Assembly (NCBI RefSeq): GCF_036898825.1
Contig: NZ_JARUND010000002.1
Location: forward strand, 4,464,001-4,528,000
DNA: 64,000 nucleotides
Direction of reading: 5' to 3'
From: Streptomyces sp. B21-083
GTDB lineage: Bacteria > Actinomycetota > Actinomycetes > Streptomycetales > Streptomycetaceae
In this document: positions 43,844 through 53,348 of the stretch, one piece after another
Layout of the letters: every line of letters begins with the position of its first letter
Position numbering within the stretch: position 1 is the first letter of the stretch
Notes under the pieces: generated by a model
The model's input: the letters and a program-made list of their open reading frames with translations, nothing else
The model's database searches: none
Told to the model about the DNA's origin: nothing
Translations under genes and position numbers: made by a program

Positions 43844-44593
43844 ATGAGCCCCCGACGCCTCGCGTTCTTCGACGTGGACGGAACCCTCACCACGGACATC
43901 ACGCTCTTCCGCTTCCTGCGCTACTACCTCGCGGCCCAGGGACACGGCCCCCAGGTCTACGAACAGCGGCGCCAGCGGCTGAAGGCCATGACGGCCATCG
44001 GCGTGCCCCGGGAGGCGACGAACCGCGCCTACTTCACCAACTTCCGCGACGCCGACGCGGCAGCCGTCACCGACCTGGCCCGGGCCTGGTTCGAGAGGGA
44101 GCTGGCCCAGGGCGGCTTCCTCAACCCCAGTGCCGTCGACGCCCTGCGCCGGCACAGGTCCCGGGGCGACACCGTCGTCTTCGTCTCCGGGTCCTTCCCC
44201 GCCGTACTCATGCCGCTCGCCGAACACCTCCGCGTGACCGACATCCGGGCCACCACACCCGAGATCGTCCACGGCCGCTACACCGGAGGGCTGCTGAGAA
44301 CGCCGATGATCGGCGCGGCGAAGGCCGACGCGGCGCGCGAGGCGGCCTCGGTGCACGGGGCGAGCCTCGCCGACTGCGCGGCCTACGGCGATCACCTGTC
44401 CGATCTGCCGATCCTGAACGCGGTGGGCACACCCGTGGCCGTGGCGGGCGACCCGAGGCTCGACCAGTACGCGCGGCTGCACCACTGGACCGTCCTGCCG
44501 GGCGCCCCCGAGTCGCCGGAGATCCCACTGAGCAAGTGCGTCGCGCCACGTGACGGCGAGGGCCCGGTGCGGGCGCGGGAAACCGTCGGCTGA
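43844..44593 (+). CDS. HAD-IB family phosphatase
   Basis: A 249-residue HAD hydrolase (phosphoserine phosphatase-like): motif I LAFFDVDGTLTTDIT with both Asps, motif II VVFVSGSFPAVLMP, and motif III YGDHLSDLPILNAVGTPVAV. It should remove a phosphate from a small molecule. In this operon the natural guess is the phosphate of a polyol/sugar joined to the acyl chain. It is the last gene of the block. Confidence 0.88.
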   Translation: MSPRRLAFFDVDGTLTTDITLFRFLRYYLAAQGHGPQVYEQRRQRLKAMTAIGVPREATNRAYFTNFRDADAAAVTDLARAWFERELAQGGFLNPSAVDALRRHRSRGDTVVFVSGSFPAVLMPLAEHLRVTDIRATTPEIVHGRYTGGLLRTPMIGAAKADAAREAASVHGASLADCAAYGDHLSDLPILNAVGTPVAVAGDPRLDQYARLHHWTVLPGAPESPEIPLSKCVAPRDGEGPVRARETVG

Positions 44594-45137
44594 GGTCGTC
44601 GCGAGAAGGGGGGAAGCGCACCTTGACGCACGCCGGCTCGCTTCGGCCCGGATCAGGTCGAGTGCGCGTCGGTGGCGGGCGCCGTCGACGAGGACGACCC
44701 GGTCGCGGACGTGGTCCCGGGCGGCTGGATCGCCGAGCCCGTGAGGCACGTCGCCCTCATTGCCGGCCCTGGACCTGTGCGGGCGCCCGGGAACGGATCC
44801 GCATGCGGTGTGGATTCGCCTCGGGCCGCATGACGACGTCCTTGGCGGCGATCTTGGCGTCGATGCGGAAGCCGCGGGTGTGACGCGGTGGCCGGAAGGG
44901 CCGCCCGCCGCCGGTGGAAAGTGACGATGCCGCGGGCCACGCGGAGGACGGCTCCGGCCTGACGCCTGTCTTCAGGACCGCGAGGCGCCGCCCCCAGCTG
45001 TGACCGTGTCTCCCTCTCGACCTCCAGCCACACTCCACCCCGTCTCCCCCTGACCCCGTTGCGGGAGGCCGCTCGACGCGGCGCACGCGCAAACGCCACC
45101 GGCGAGCACCGTTTCACGACGAGAGCCGCGTCCGGTC
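44594..45137. other. 544-bp region with gene scraps, no intact gene
   Basis: Two minus-strand stretches look like gene remains: DHVRDRVVLVDGARHRRALD then LIRAEASRRA near 44630-44730, and GFRIDAKIAAKDVVMRPEAN then PHRMRIRSRAPAQVQGRQ with a stop at 44757. Neither has a full domain. The region lies against the IS701-like gene, so it is probably insertion debris. Confidence 0.45.
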
Positions 45138-46190
45138 TCAGCGTCCCCCTTGAAGCGCCAGCAGGCGCAGGGTGTGGGCGGCGGACGCGAGGGTCATGTG
45201 CCGGTGCCAGCCGCAGAACGACCGCCCGACGAAGTCCGCCGCACCCGTCCGGTCGGCGCCGAGGCTACGGTCCAGGGCCACCTTGCGGGTCAGTTTGGTC
45301 AGCTTCAGCAGGTCCGCCGGAGCGGTGTCCGCCAGGTCGGACACCCATACCTGTGCCGGACTGTCCTGCCCGTGGCGCCACTCGCCGAGAAGTACGAGAG
45401 GCCGGTGATGGCCCAGTCCGGGCCCGGCCACCCGGACCTGGACGGCGGCCACCCACGACGTGTGCGTGCCGCCCGAGCCGCCCGGATCGGCCCATTCGAC
45501 GCTCCGCCGGGAGAACTTGGCCGAATCCAGGATGCCCGCCGCTGACATGGGCCATCTGTCGGACCGGGACAGCGCGGGGTCGTCCACGATGAACCGGTTG
45601 GCCGCGGCGATCCTGGCCACCACGGGCAGCCCCCCGGCGGCGAGGCGGCGTGCGGACTGCCAGTCGGCGTCCGCCCGCAGATCCATGAGCACGGGCCGCG
45701 GCGGGACGCGCCAGTCCCGTGCCGCCTGAAGCACCGTGTCGGCCGCGCACTGCTCCATCGACTCGTAGGTGACGGTGGACGGGATGTCGGCACGTCCCCG
45801 CAGTGCCTCGTCGTCGATCCAGTGCCGTGGCATGAACAACTTCCAGTTGACGGGCGCGCTGAGAGCCGTGGAGGCGTACCACGCGCCGAAGGCCCGCTGG
45901 CCGCCCACATACCGGCCGGCCTGGGGATCCAGGAACCGGCCCACACCCACCGTGTGCTCACCGTCCTTGGGAATGGTCACGGCGTTCAGCACCCAGGCCT
46001 GCGGCGGGCACACCCGGTCGAGGAAACCCGCGTGCGCGGCACGCATCGGCGCCCAGTCCCAGGTCGAACCGCAGATGAAGTGGTGGAGCCGCTGTTCCTC
46101 GTCCGGCCGGCCGAGCGAGAGGGCGATGTTACGGACCGACTTGCGGCCGTCGGCGAGCAGCAGACCGTGCAGATAGTGCTCACCGCGCAC
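45138..46190 (-). CDS. IS701-like DDE transposase, N-terminus degraded
   Basis: A protein of about 350 residues: ADGRKSVRNIALSLGRPDEE, QRLHHFICGSTWDWAPMRAA and a C-terminal FCGWHRHMTLASAAHTLRLL. This is the IS701-type family found in Streptomyces gene clusters. Acidic residues (WVLNAV; VLMDLRADADW) fit a DDE core. Coding continues upstream (TAELFSSLSRRDQRVRGEHY) to about 46235 without a clear start, so the 5' end is damaged. I see no terminal inverted repeats, so it may be immobile. Confidence 0.8.
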   Translation of the reverse strand: MRGEHYLHGLLLADGRKSVRNIALSLGRPDEEQRLHHFICGSTWDWAPMRAAHAGFLDRVCPPQAWVLNAVTIPKDGEHTVGVGRFLDPQAGRYVGGQRAFGAWYASTALSAPVNWKLFMPRHWIDDEALRGRADIPSTVTYESMEQCAADTVLQAARDWRVPPRPVLMDLRADADWQSARRLAAGGLPVVARIAAANRFIVDDPALSRSDRWPMSAAGILDSAKFSRRSVEWADPGGSGGTHTSWVAAVQVRVAGPGLGHHRPLVLLGEWRHGQDSPAQVWVSDLADTAPADLLKLTKLTRKVALDRSLGADRTGAADFVGRSFCGWHRHMTLASAAHTLRLLALQGGR

Positions 46191-46345
46191 TCGCTGGTCC
46201 CGTCGGCTGAGGGAGGAGAAGAGTTCCGCGGTGGCGGATCGAGGGCGACCGAGGCGAGGTGGACGCGCTTCCCGAGCAGGTCGATCCCGCAGCGCGGCCT
46301 CATCACGGGCACGGACCCCACCGGGCTCGAACGACAGGCTCGCCC

Positions 46346-46620
46346 ACCCGTCCGCCCGACTCGCCCGTCCGTTCGTCCGCCCGTCCGACTCGCCCGTCCG
46401 ACTCGCCCGCCCGGCTCACCCGTCCGCCCGCCCGTCCGACTCGCCCGCCCCGCTCACCCGCCCGTCCGACTCGCCCGCCCCGCTCACCCGCCCGTCCGCC
46501 CGACTCGCCCGTCCGCCCGCTCGGCTCACCCGCCCGTCCGCCCGACTCGCCCGCCCGCTCGACCGACCGTCCGTCCGTCCGTCCGACCGACCGTCCGTCC
46601 GTCCGTCCGTCCGGGACACC
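46346..46620. repeat. low-complexity CCG/CCCGT repeat tract
   Basis: About 275 bp built from CGCCCGTCCGACTCGCCCG-type units, ending in pure GTCC/GACC 4-bp repeats near 46565-46612. It separates the IS701-like gene from the SpoIIE gene. There is no coding sense. Slippage and strain variation are likely. Confidence 0.8.
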
Positions 46621-46692
46621 CGGCGTCGAAGCCGGATCGTCGATCAGCCCTCACCCAAGAGGCACCTGAGAGGGTTCTTGGTCGCCGGGCCG

Positions 46693-49155
46693 TCAGCTCT
46701 CGCCTTGGTCGCCGGGCCGTCCCGGGAGGTCCTGCTCGGCCCAGATGATCTTTCCGGCCTGGGTGTAGCGGGTACCCCAGCGGCGGGTCAGCTGGGCGAC
46801 GAGGAACAAGCCCCGGCCGCCCTCGTCGGTGGTCCGCGCATGGCCCATCCGGGGCGAGGTGTTGCTCGCGTCGGACACCTCGCAGATCAACTTGTCGTGC
46901 CGGATCATGCGCAGCCTGACGGGTCCGGTGCCGTGCCGGATGGCGTTGGTGACCAGCTCGCTGACGACCAGTTCCGTGGTCATCGCCAGATCCTCCAGCC
47001 CCCATCCGAGAAGCTGACGGACGGCCAGCTCCCTCGCGCTCGCGACGATCGCCGGATCCGTCGGCAGGTCCCACGAGGCGACCCGGTCGGCGCCCAGCGC
47101 GTGCGGCCGGGCCAGGAGCAGGGCCACGTCGTCGGTCTGCGGGCCGGTCAGCAGGTTGTTCACGACCGCCGAGCACAGCTCCTCCGGCGGCAGGCCGGAC
47201 TGCGCGAGCACATCGCTGAGACGGGACAGCCCCACATCGATGTCCTGGTCGCTGCTCTCGATGAGGCCGTCGGTGTAGAGGGCGATCAGGCTTCCCTCGG
47301 GGAGGGAGATCTCGGCGGACTCGAAGGGCAGCGACCCGAGGCCCAGCGGAGGGCCCGACGGGAGGTCGGGAAAGGTGACCTTGCCGCCGGGGGTGACCAC
47401 GGCGGGCGGCGGATGTCCGGCCCGGGCCATGGTGCACAGCTGGGTGACCGGGTCGTAGACGGCGTAGAGGCAGGTGGCGCCCAGTACGGCGGTGGCGATG
47501 GGCTCGTCGTCGCCGCCCTTCTCCTCGGTCAGGCGGATCACCAGGTCGTCCAGGTGGGCCAGCAGCTCGTCGGGCGGCAGATCCATGTCGGCGAGCGTCT
47601 GTACGGCCGTACGCAGCCTGCCCATGGTCGCCGCGGCGTTGAGGCCGTGTCCGACGACGTCACCGACGACCAGGGCGACCCGGGCCCCGGACAGCTGGAT
47701 CACGTCGAACCAGTCGCCGCCCACCCCTTCCCTGGCGTCGGTCGGCAGATAACGCGAGGCCACCTCCATGGCGGTGCCCCCGTTCAGCGTCTGCGGGAGC
47801 AGACTGCGCTGCAGGGCCAGTGCGGCGGTGTGCTCCCGGGTGTAGCGGCGGGCGTTCTCCACCCACACGGCGGCCCGGCTGACAAGCTCCTCGGCGAGCA
47901 GCAGATCGTCCTCCTCGAACTTCTGCGGGTGCTCCATACGGATGAAGGAGGCCACCCCCAGCACGGTGCCGCGTACGGACAGCGGCACCCACATCGCCGA
48001 GTGCATCCCGAATTCCGTGATGCTCCTGGCCCGCGCCGGATCCTCCGCGACCCACGGGGCGGTGACCTGGTCCAGGAACGGTTCCAGCACCGCGGTGCCG
48101 TTGGCCATGGTCTCGTAGTACGGCGAGGACCTGGGCGCGTCGATCGAGTCGCCGGTGGCGATCACCGACTCCGGGCAGCCCTCGTGGATCGACTGCTGCC
48201 CGGCCCGCCGTACGTGATACGCGCTGCCGTCCGGCCCCGAACCGGGTTCGTCGCCGTGCAGCACCGCTTCCAGCAGGTCGACGGCCACGAAGTCGGCGAG
48301 CCTCGGCACCGAGAAGTCGGCCAGCTCCTGAGCGGTCGCCATCACATCCAGCGTGCCCCCGATACGGGCGCTGGCCTCGCTGAGCAGGGCCAGGCGCTCC
48401 CGGGCCCGCCACCGGTCGGTGACGTCCATGCCCATGTAGCAGACGCCCAGCGGGTTGCCGTCCGGGTCGTCGAGGCGAAAGAAAGAGGTGGAGTAGGCGT
48501 GTTCCTGGTGCGGATCCGCCCAGGTCCAGCCCCGGTACTCGTAGTCGACGACCGGCTTGCCCGTCTCCAGCACCTGCCGCATCTGCGCTTCGAGCGCCTG
48601 GGTGTTCAGGCCCGGCAGCGAGTCCGACATCCGGCGCCCGAGCCGCTCGTCGCGCGGCACACCGCCGTAGCGCTCCAGGGTGTCGTTCATCCACACGTAC
48701 CGCAGGTCCGGGCCGAGCACGGCCATGCCGAGCGGTGAGCGGGTGAGGAACCCTTCCAGCACCTCCCCGCTGACCGCCCAGGTCGGCGCCTTCGACACGT
48801 CGATCGCCGATACTAGCCAGGCCCTGCGGTCGTCGGTGTCGGACATCGCGGTCACCCGCAGCCCGACCTCGACCCGGCGGCCGTCACGGTGCCGGGCGCC
48901 CACCAGGCCGCCCCAGCTCTCCCGGGTTCCGCACTCCTCGACGACCTCGGCCGCCCGTGACGCGTCTTCGGACCGCGCCAGCAGAGTGGCGGCGGAGCGG
49001 TTGAGCACCTCCGCCGCGCCGTATCCCAGAAGCCGCTCGGCGGCCCCCGTCCAGCCGATGACCGTGCCCTTCGCATCGATCACGGCGGCCGCGACGTTCG
49101 CCGTCTCGAACGGTCCATGCGTTCCGTCCGGTGTTACCTCCCTGGGGAACATCAT
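46693..49155 (-). CDS. PAS-PAS-GAF-SpoIIE-HATPase sensor phosphatase
   Basis: An 820-residue multidomain regulator. PAS 1 (ANVAAAVIDAKGTVIGWTGA), PAS 2 (LTRSPLGMAVLGPDLRYVWM), GAF (HSAMWVPLSVRGTVLGVASF), SpoIIE phosphatase with GGDWFDVIQLSGARVALVVGD and DDVALLLARP, and a C-terminal GHKL kinase-like ATPase (VVSELVTNAIRHG, DEGGRGLFLV). Such proteins combine phosphatase and anti-sigma kinase for one anti-anti-sigma partner. The ATG at 49155 is preferred; a TTG at 49212 is possible. It is divergent from the acyl-AMP ligase. Confidence 0.88.
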   Translation of the reverse strand: MMFPREVTPDGTHGPFETANVAAAVIDAKGTVIGWTGAAERLLGYGAAEVLNRSAATLLARSEDASRAAEVVEECGTRESWGGLVGARHRDGRRVEVGLRVTAMSDTDDRRAWLVSAIDVSKAPTWAVSGEVLEGFLTRSPLGMAVLGPDLRYVWMNDTLERYGGVPRDERLGRRMSDSLPGLNTQALEAQMRQVLETGKPVVDYEYRGWTWADPHQEHAYSTSFFRLDDPDGNPLGVCYMGMDVTDRWRARERLALLSEASARIGGTLDVMATAQELADFSVPRLADFVAVDLLEAVLHGDEPGSGPDGSAYHVRRAGQQSIHEGCPESVIATGDSIDAPRSSPYYETMANGTAVLEPFLDQVTAPWVAEDPARARSITEFGMHSAMWVPLSVRGTVLGVASFIRMEHPQKFEEDDLLLAEELVSRAAVWVENARRYTREHTAALALQRSLLPQTLNGGTAMEVASRYLPTDAREGVGGDWFDVIQLSGARVALVVGDVVGHGLNAAATMGRLRTAVQTLADMDLPPDELLAHLDDLVIRLTEEKGGDDEPIATAVLGATCLYAVYDPVTQLCTMARAGHPPPAVVTPGGKVTFPDLPSGPPLGLGSLPFESAEISLPEGSLIALYTDGLIESSDQDIDVGLSRLSDVLAQSGLPPEELCSAVVNNLLTGPQTDDVALLLARPHALGADRVASWDLPTDPAIVASARELAVRQLLGWGLEDLAMTTELVVSELVTNAIRHGTGPVRLRMIRHDKLICEVSDASNTSPRMGHARTTDEGGRGLFLVAQLTRRWGTRYTQAGKIIWAEQDLPGRPGDQGES

Positions 49156-49298
49156 GAAGGCCGTCCCATCTGGCGGATGGCATATGGATGATTCTATGAC
49201 GTATCGCCCCAAACTGCTCCACTCGGACCGTTCCCGGACCTTCCCCCGTACGTCGCCCCGGTGCCTCGTCCGTGATCGTGGAGAGCGCCGGGCGAAGC

Positions 49299-49316
49299 GC
49301 TCAAGCCACGCTCAAG
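49299..49316 (+). promoter_or_regulatory. candidate SARP box upstream of acyl-AMP ligase
   Basis: Two GCTCAAG heptamers start at 49299 and 49310, exactly 11 bp apart. CAGACT (49328-49333) lies 11 nt after the second and could be a -10. SARP proteins bind heptamer direct repeats with this spacing just upstream of the -10. The heptamers share a TCARG core with those at 56054-56082. Confidence 0.45.
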
Positions 49317-49361
49317 GAGCCGCGGGGCAGACTGAGCGCCCACTCGCACGGCGGCCGGACC

Positions 49362-51116
49362 ATGGGGGACGAACAAGTGGAAACCGCACGCATCCTGCCC
49401 GACCTCCTGATCCGGCGGGCGGAGGAGCGGCCGGACGCGGTGGCGTACTCACTGCTCGACTGGTCCGCCCAGGCGGGGGGCGGCCGGGAGCGGATGCGCA
49501 TCCGGCGGCTCAGCTACCGGGAGCTGGACCAGGCCGCCCGGCGGCTGGCGGCGTGGCTGCTGGACCAGGGGCTGAACGGCGAGCGGGTGCTCGTGCTTCA
49601 GCAGCGGCCCGAACTGTTCATCGTGTCGCTCTTCGGCTGCCTGTACGCCGGCGCGATTCCGACACCGTGCCCGGTGGCGGAGGGGCGGCGAAGTGCGGAC
49701 GAGCGGGTCCTCAGCATCGTGCAGGACGCGCAGGTCTCCCTGTTGCTCACCGACCGCGAGCGGGCCGTGGACGTCTCCCGTCTGGTGTCGGCGGTGGGCC
49801 GCGGCAACCTGCCCTGTCTCGCCCTGGACGGCTCCACGGCGTTTCCGTCGGCGGCGGACTGGAGACCTCCCGTGTGCGGTCCGGACACGGTCGCGGTACT
49901 CCAGTACACCTCGGGGTCGACGCGGGAGCCGCGCGGTGCCCGGCTCACCCACGCCAATCTGCTGGCCAACCAGGAGGAGCTGGTGGCGCTGCTGGGCACC
50001 GGACCGGACGCGTGTGTCGGCGGCTGGCTGCCCTTCCACCACGACATGGGGCTGTCCGGACAGCTGCTGCATCCGCTGTGGCTGGGCACCACCGGCGTGC
50101 TGATGTCCACCTCCGACTTCACCCGCCGCCCGGGCCGGTGGCTCCAGGCGGTGAGCGAGTGCGGGGTGACCGTCAGCGGCGGCCCGGACATCGCCTACGA
50201 GCTGTGCACACGCAAGGTCACCGAGGAGGAGTTCGCCGAGCTGGACCTGTCGGGCTGGCAGGTCGCGGTGAACGGCTCGGAGCCGGTGCGGGCGGAGACG
50301 ATGGACGCCTTCGTCGAGCGGTTCTCACCGGTCGGTTTCAGGCCGAGCGCTTTCGTGCCGGCGTACGGACTGGCCGAGAGCACGCTGCTGACGGCCGGGC
50401 GGCGGACGGTCACGGGCGGGCCGCCGCGGCCCTTCCACGCGGACATCGCGGAACTGGAGCTCGGGCGCCTCGTGCCGGCCGCGCCCGGCCGGCCGTCCCG
50501 CGCCCTCATCGGCTGCGGCACTCCGGTGGCGCGCCACAGCGATCTGCGCATCGTGGATCCGGACACCGGACGGGTACTGCCCGAGGACGGGGTCGGCGAG
50601 ATCTGGACCCGCGGCAGGAGTGTGGCCGACGGCTACTGGAAGCGCCCACTGGAGACGCGGGAGACGTTCGACGGGACCACCGAAGACGGCGAGTCCGGTT
50701 TCCTGCGGACCGGCGACCTCGGGGCGCTGCACGGTGGCGAGCTGTTCGTCACCGGCCGGATCAAGGACATGATGGTGCTGACCGGGCGGAACGTGCACCC
50801 CCAGGACGTCGAACACCGCGTGCAACAGCTCAGTGACCTCTTCGGTGCCACGGCCGTGTTCACCGCGGCACCCGACCACGACACGCTGGTCGTGGTGCAG
50901 GACGTGCGCGTGGGACGCCGCTACGACCTGGATCTGGCCGCGCTGGAACGGGCGGTACGCGCCTGCGTGGCGCGGGACTTCGAGGTGTCCGCCGTGAAGG
51001 TGGTACTCGTCAGGCCGGGCACGGTGCGCAGAACCGCCAGCGGCAAGGTCCAACGGCTTGCCATGCGCCGGCTGTACGGGTCCGGACGGCTGCTGCCGCT
51101 GACCGTACCCGGCTGA
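49362..51116 (+). CDS. fatty acyl-AMP ligase (FAAL)
   Basis: A 584-residue ANL enzyme of the FadD32/FAAL type. A3 motif VLQYTSGSTREPRGARLTHA, A-site GGWLPFHHDMGLSGQLLHPL and FVPAYGLAESTLLTAGRRTV, and TGDLGALHGGELFVTGRIKD near the hinge. The HHDMGL motif and insertion favour acyl-AMP over acyl-CoA. It should activate a fatty acid and load it on an ACP, probably the one at 56628, to prime the PKS. It begins after the candidate SARP box. Confidence 0.9.
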   Translation: MGDEQVETARILPDLLIRRAEERPDAVAYSLLDWSAQAGGGRERMRIRRLSYRELDQAARRLAAWLLDQGLNGERVLVLQQRPELFIVSLFGCLYAGAIPTPCPVAEGRRSADERVLSIVQDAQVSLLLTDRERAVDVSRLVSAVGRGNLPCLALDGSTAFPSAADWRPPVCGPDTVAVLQYTSGSTREPRGARLTHANLLANQEELVALLGTGPDACVGGWLPFHHDMGLSGQLLHPLWLGTTGVLMSTSDFTRRPGRWLQAVSECGVTVSGGPDIAYELCTRKVTEEEFAELDLSGWQVAVNGSEPVRAETMDAFVERFSPVGFRPSAFVPAYGLAESTLLTAGRRTVTGGPPRPFHADIAELELGRLVPAAPGRPSRALIGCGTPVARHSDLRIVDPDTGRVLPEDGVGEIWTRGRSVADGYWKRPLETRETFDGTTEDGESGFLRTGDLGALHGGELFVTGRIKDMMVLTGRNVHPQDVEHRVQQLSDLFGATAVFTAAPDHDTLVVVQDVRVGRRYDLDLAALERAVRACVARDFEVSAVKVVLVRPGTVRRTASGKVQRLAMRRLYGSGRLLPLTVPG

Positions 51117-51248
51117 TCGCGACGCGACGCGCTTGATCCAACTGGGCCGAGGAACACGGCTGTTGAGCCTCTGTGATCGCAGGCCGGGAAGGTATGGTTG
51201 CGGCTTGCCGGGAAATTCGGGGGCCCGGCATCTGGCAGGAGGAGACGC

Positions 51249-51857
51249 ATGATCCGCGTGCTGCTCGCCGAGGACATGCACATGGTTCGTGGCGCGTTGG
51301 TCGCCCTGCTTTCGATGGAACCGGACATCGTCGTCGTGGCGGAGGTGGACGACGGCGACCTGGTGGTACCCACCGCACTGGAGCATCGGCCCGACATCGC
51401 CGTGCTCGACGTGCACCTGCCCGGCACGGACGGACTGACCGCCGCCGCCACGCTCCACGAGGTGCTGCCGTCCTGCGGCACCCTCATGCTCACCAGCCTC
51501 GGCACGCTCGCCCCGTTCAGGCGGGCGCTGAGCATGCGGGTGTCCGGGTTCCTGCTGAAGGACGCGCCGCCGGAACAACTGGCCAGCGCCATAAGGAAGG
51601 TGGTGGCCGGGGAACGGGTGGTCGATCCTGAGCTGGTGCTCTCCGCCTGGGACCATGCGCAGAGCCCGCTGACCGCACGCGAGCTGGAGGTGCTGCAACT
51701 GGCCGCGCAGGGGGCGCGGGTGGGCGAGATCGCCGGGGCGCTGTACCTCTCCCCTGGGACCGTCCGCAACTACCTCACCACGATCGTCAGCAAGCTCAAC
51801 GCGCGCAACCGGGTCGACGCCATCCGCATCGCGCAGGAGGTGGGCTGGCTGCCCTGA
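51249..51857 (+). CDS. NarL/LuxR-family response regulator
   Basis: A 202-residue response regulator: receiver with phospho-Asp in IAVLDVHLPGTDGLTAAATL (about 54), Lys in GFLLKDAPPEQLA, and a C-terminal LuxR HTH (SPLTARELEVLQLAAQGARV, then LYLSPGTVRNYLTTIVSKLN). AGGAGGAG precedes the ATG. It converges with a histidine kinase gene; the two should form a system, probably controlling the cluster. Confidence 0.9.
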   Translation: MIRVLLAEDMHMVRGALVALLSMEPDIVVVAEVDDGDLVVPTALEHRPDIAVLDVHLPGTDGLTAAATLHEVLPSCGTLMLTSLGTLAPFRRALSMRVSGFLLKDAPPEQLASAIRKVVAGERVVDPELVLSAWDHAQSPLTARELEVLQLAAQGARVGEIAGALYLSPGTVRNYLTTIVSKLNARNRVDAIRIAQEVGWLP

Positions 51858-51959
51858 GCGGGCCGCCGGGCATCGGCCCGGCCGCGCCCCCGGGCGGGAG
51901 CCCGCCCCAGGTCACCGGCCGGGCCGCGCCGCCGGTGACGCCTCACGGCCGAACGGCCG

Positions 51960-53348
51960 TCACGGCTCGGCGGAGAACTTCCGGAGCGTCGAGCCCTCGC
52001 AGAGCCGGCCGCCGAGCAGATCGCAGCCGCTCACCGGGCCGCCGGGCATCCGGTTCTGGTCGGTCCGTACGCCGCGCTGGGTTTTGCGGCGTTCCTGCTC
52101 CGGCCACCGGCCCCGGCCCCCGGGCTCCGAGAGTCGTCGGCCACCCCGGTCACCGTCCCCGGTGCCGTCCGGGACCTCGGCCAGGACCTCGAACCGGCCA
52201 CCGGATCGCCGGCCGGCCGTCAGCGTGCCGCCGACCTCCGCCAGCCGGATGTCCAGGTTCGTCAGCCCACGGCAGCCCGCCGACCCCGTGGGCGACGGCG
52301 ACGGATCGTCGTGGTGGCCCTCCAGCCCGGTGCCGTTGTTGACGATGCTCAGCCGCAGCCGGCCGCCTGTCTGGTCCAGCACGATCGCACAGTGCCGCAC
52401 CTTGCTGTGCTGCAGCATGTTGGTCACCGCCTCCCGCAGCACGATGGCCAGAACGGTGCCCGACCGGCTCTCCGGCGGCCGTACCGACGTACGCACATCC
52501 ACCTTGATGGAGGCGCGGCGGAGCAGGGCCACACACGCCTCGAGCTCCGTGGCCAGCGACAGCGAGCGGTAGCTGTGCGCCACGTGGCGCACCTCTCTCA
52601 GCGCCTGGCGGGAGACGGCCAGGATCGACGTCAGTTCCTCTTTGACCTGTTCCTGCGGTTGCGGAACGTGCCGCATCGCGACCTCTGTCTTCAGCGTGAT
52701 CACCGAGAGACTGTGTCCGAGCAGATCGTGCAGGTCGCGGGCGAACCGCTGGCGCTCCTGCCAGATCGCGAGTCCCAGACCCGCCCGCGCGCGGCGCAGT
52801 TCGGCCTCCAGGAAGCCCGTCCGGCTGATGCTGTAGATCGCCAGGCCTGTGCCGAGGGTGGCCGACGCGATGGAGGCGCCCAGCGCGGGGCCCTGGTGAC
52901 GCAGCCCGGCGAGCAGCGAACTGCCCACCCCGACGGCGAGGAACACCAGCCATTTCAGCCGCGCGGGCAGAAGCAGCAGTACGGACGCGGCGAGGAAATC
53001 GGCGGCCACCCCCCAGGAATCGCCCAGCCAGGGCAGCGGCAGATAGGTGAGGACGGCCTGCGCGGACAGGGTGGCGGCTCGGTAGCGGCGCCGACGGGCG
53101 GCCCAATGCTGCTGCGTGTGCAGCAACTGCAGGGCGAGCAGTACTGAGCAGCACAGGACGCAGGTGATCATGTGTGTCGCCCGGGCCCCGGACGCATAGG
53201 TGGCCAACACGACCTGGCCGAGATATCCCAACAGCACCGCGTACAGGATGTACGCGGCTGAGCGTGACGGCGGTTCCCGGGTCTCGGTTTCGCCGTCGGC
53301 CTGTTCTCGGCGCCGTGTCCACAAAGTGGACTTCTCACCACTTTCCAT
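51960..53348 (-). CDS. sensor histidine kinase (HisKA_3/NarX type)
   Basis: A 462-residue kinase. About six hydrophobic N-terminal segments (ILYAVLLGYLGQVVLATYAS; LALQLLHTQQ; FLAASVLLLLPARLKWLVFL), HisKA_3 with phospho-His in RQRFARDLHDLLGHSLSVIT, and a GHKL ATPase domain (VLREAVTNMLQHSKVRHCAI; GCRGLTNLDIRLAEVGGTL). A 60-residue basic tail after the ATPase domain has a few Cys. ATG at 53348. Tail-to-tail partner of the response regulator. Confidence 0.88.
   Translation of the reverse strand: MESGEKSTLWTRRREQADGETETREPPSRSAAYILYAVLLGYLGQVVLATYASGARATHMITCVLCCSVLLALQLLHTQQHWAARRRRYRAATLSAQAVLTYLPLPWLGDSWGVAADFLAASVLLLLPARLKWLVFLAVGVGSSLLAGLRHQGPALGASIASATLGTGLAIYSISRTGFLEAELRRARAGLGLAIWQERQRFARDLHDLLGHSLSVITLKTEVAMRHVPQPQEQVKEELTSILAVSRQALREVRHVAHSYRSLSLATELEACVALLRRASIKVDVRTSVRPPESRSGTVLAIVLREAVTNMLQHSKVRHCAIVLDQTGGRLRLSIVNNGTGLEGHHDDPSPSPTGSAGCRGLTNLDIRLAEVGGTLTAGRRSGGRFEVLAEVPDGTGDGDRGGRRLSEPGGRGRWPEQERRKTQRGVRTDQNRMPGGPVSGCDLLGGRLCEGSTLRKFSAEP

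Noticed and set aside
46231..48738. Long plus-strand open frame opposite the SpoIIE sensor
   Set aside because: It starts in the CCG repeat tract and has no domain; the minus frame has clear PAS, GAF and phosphatase motifs.
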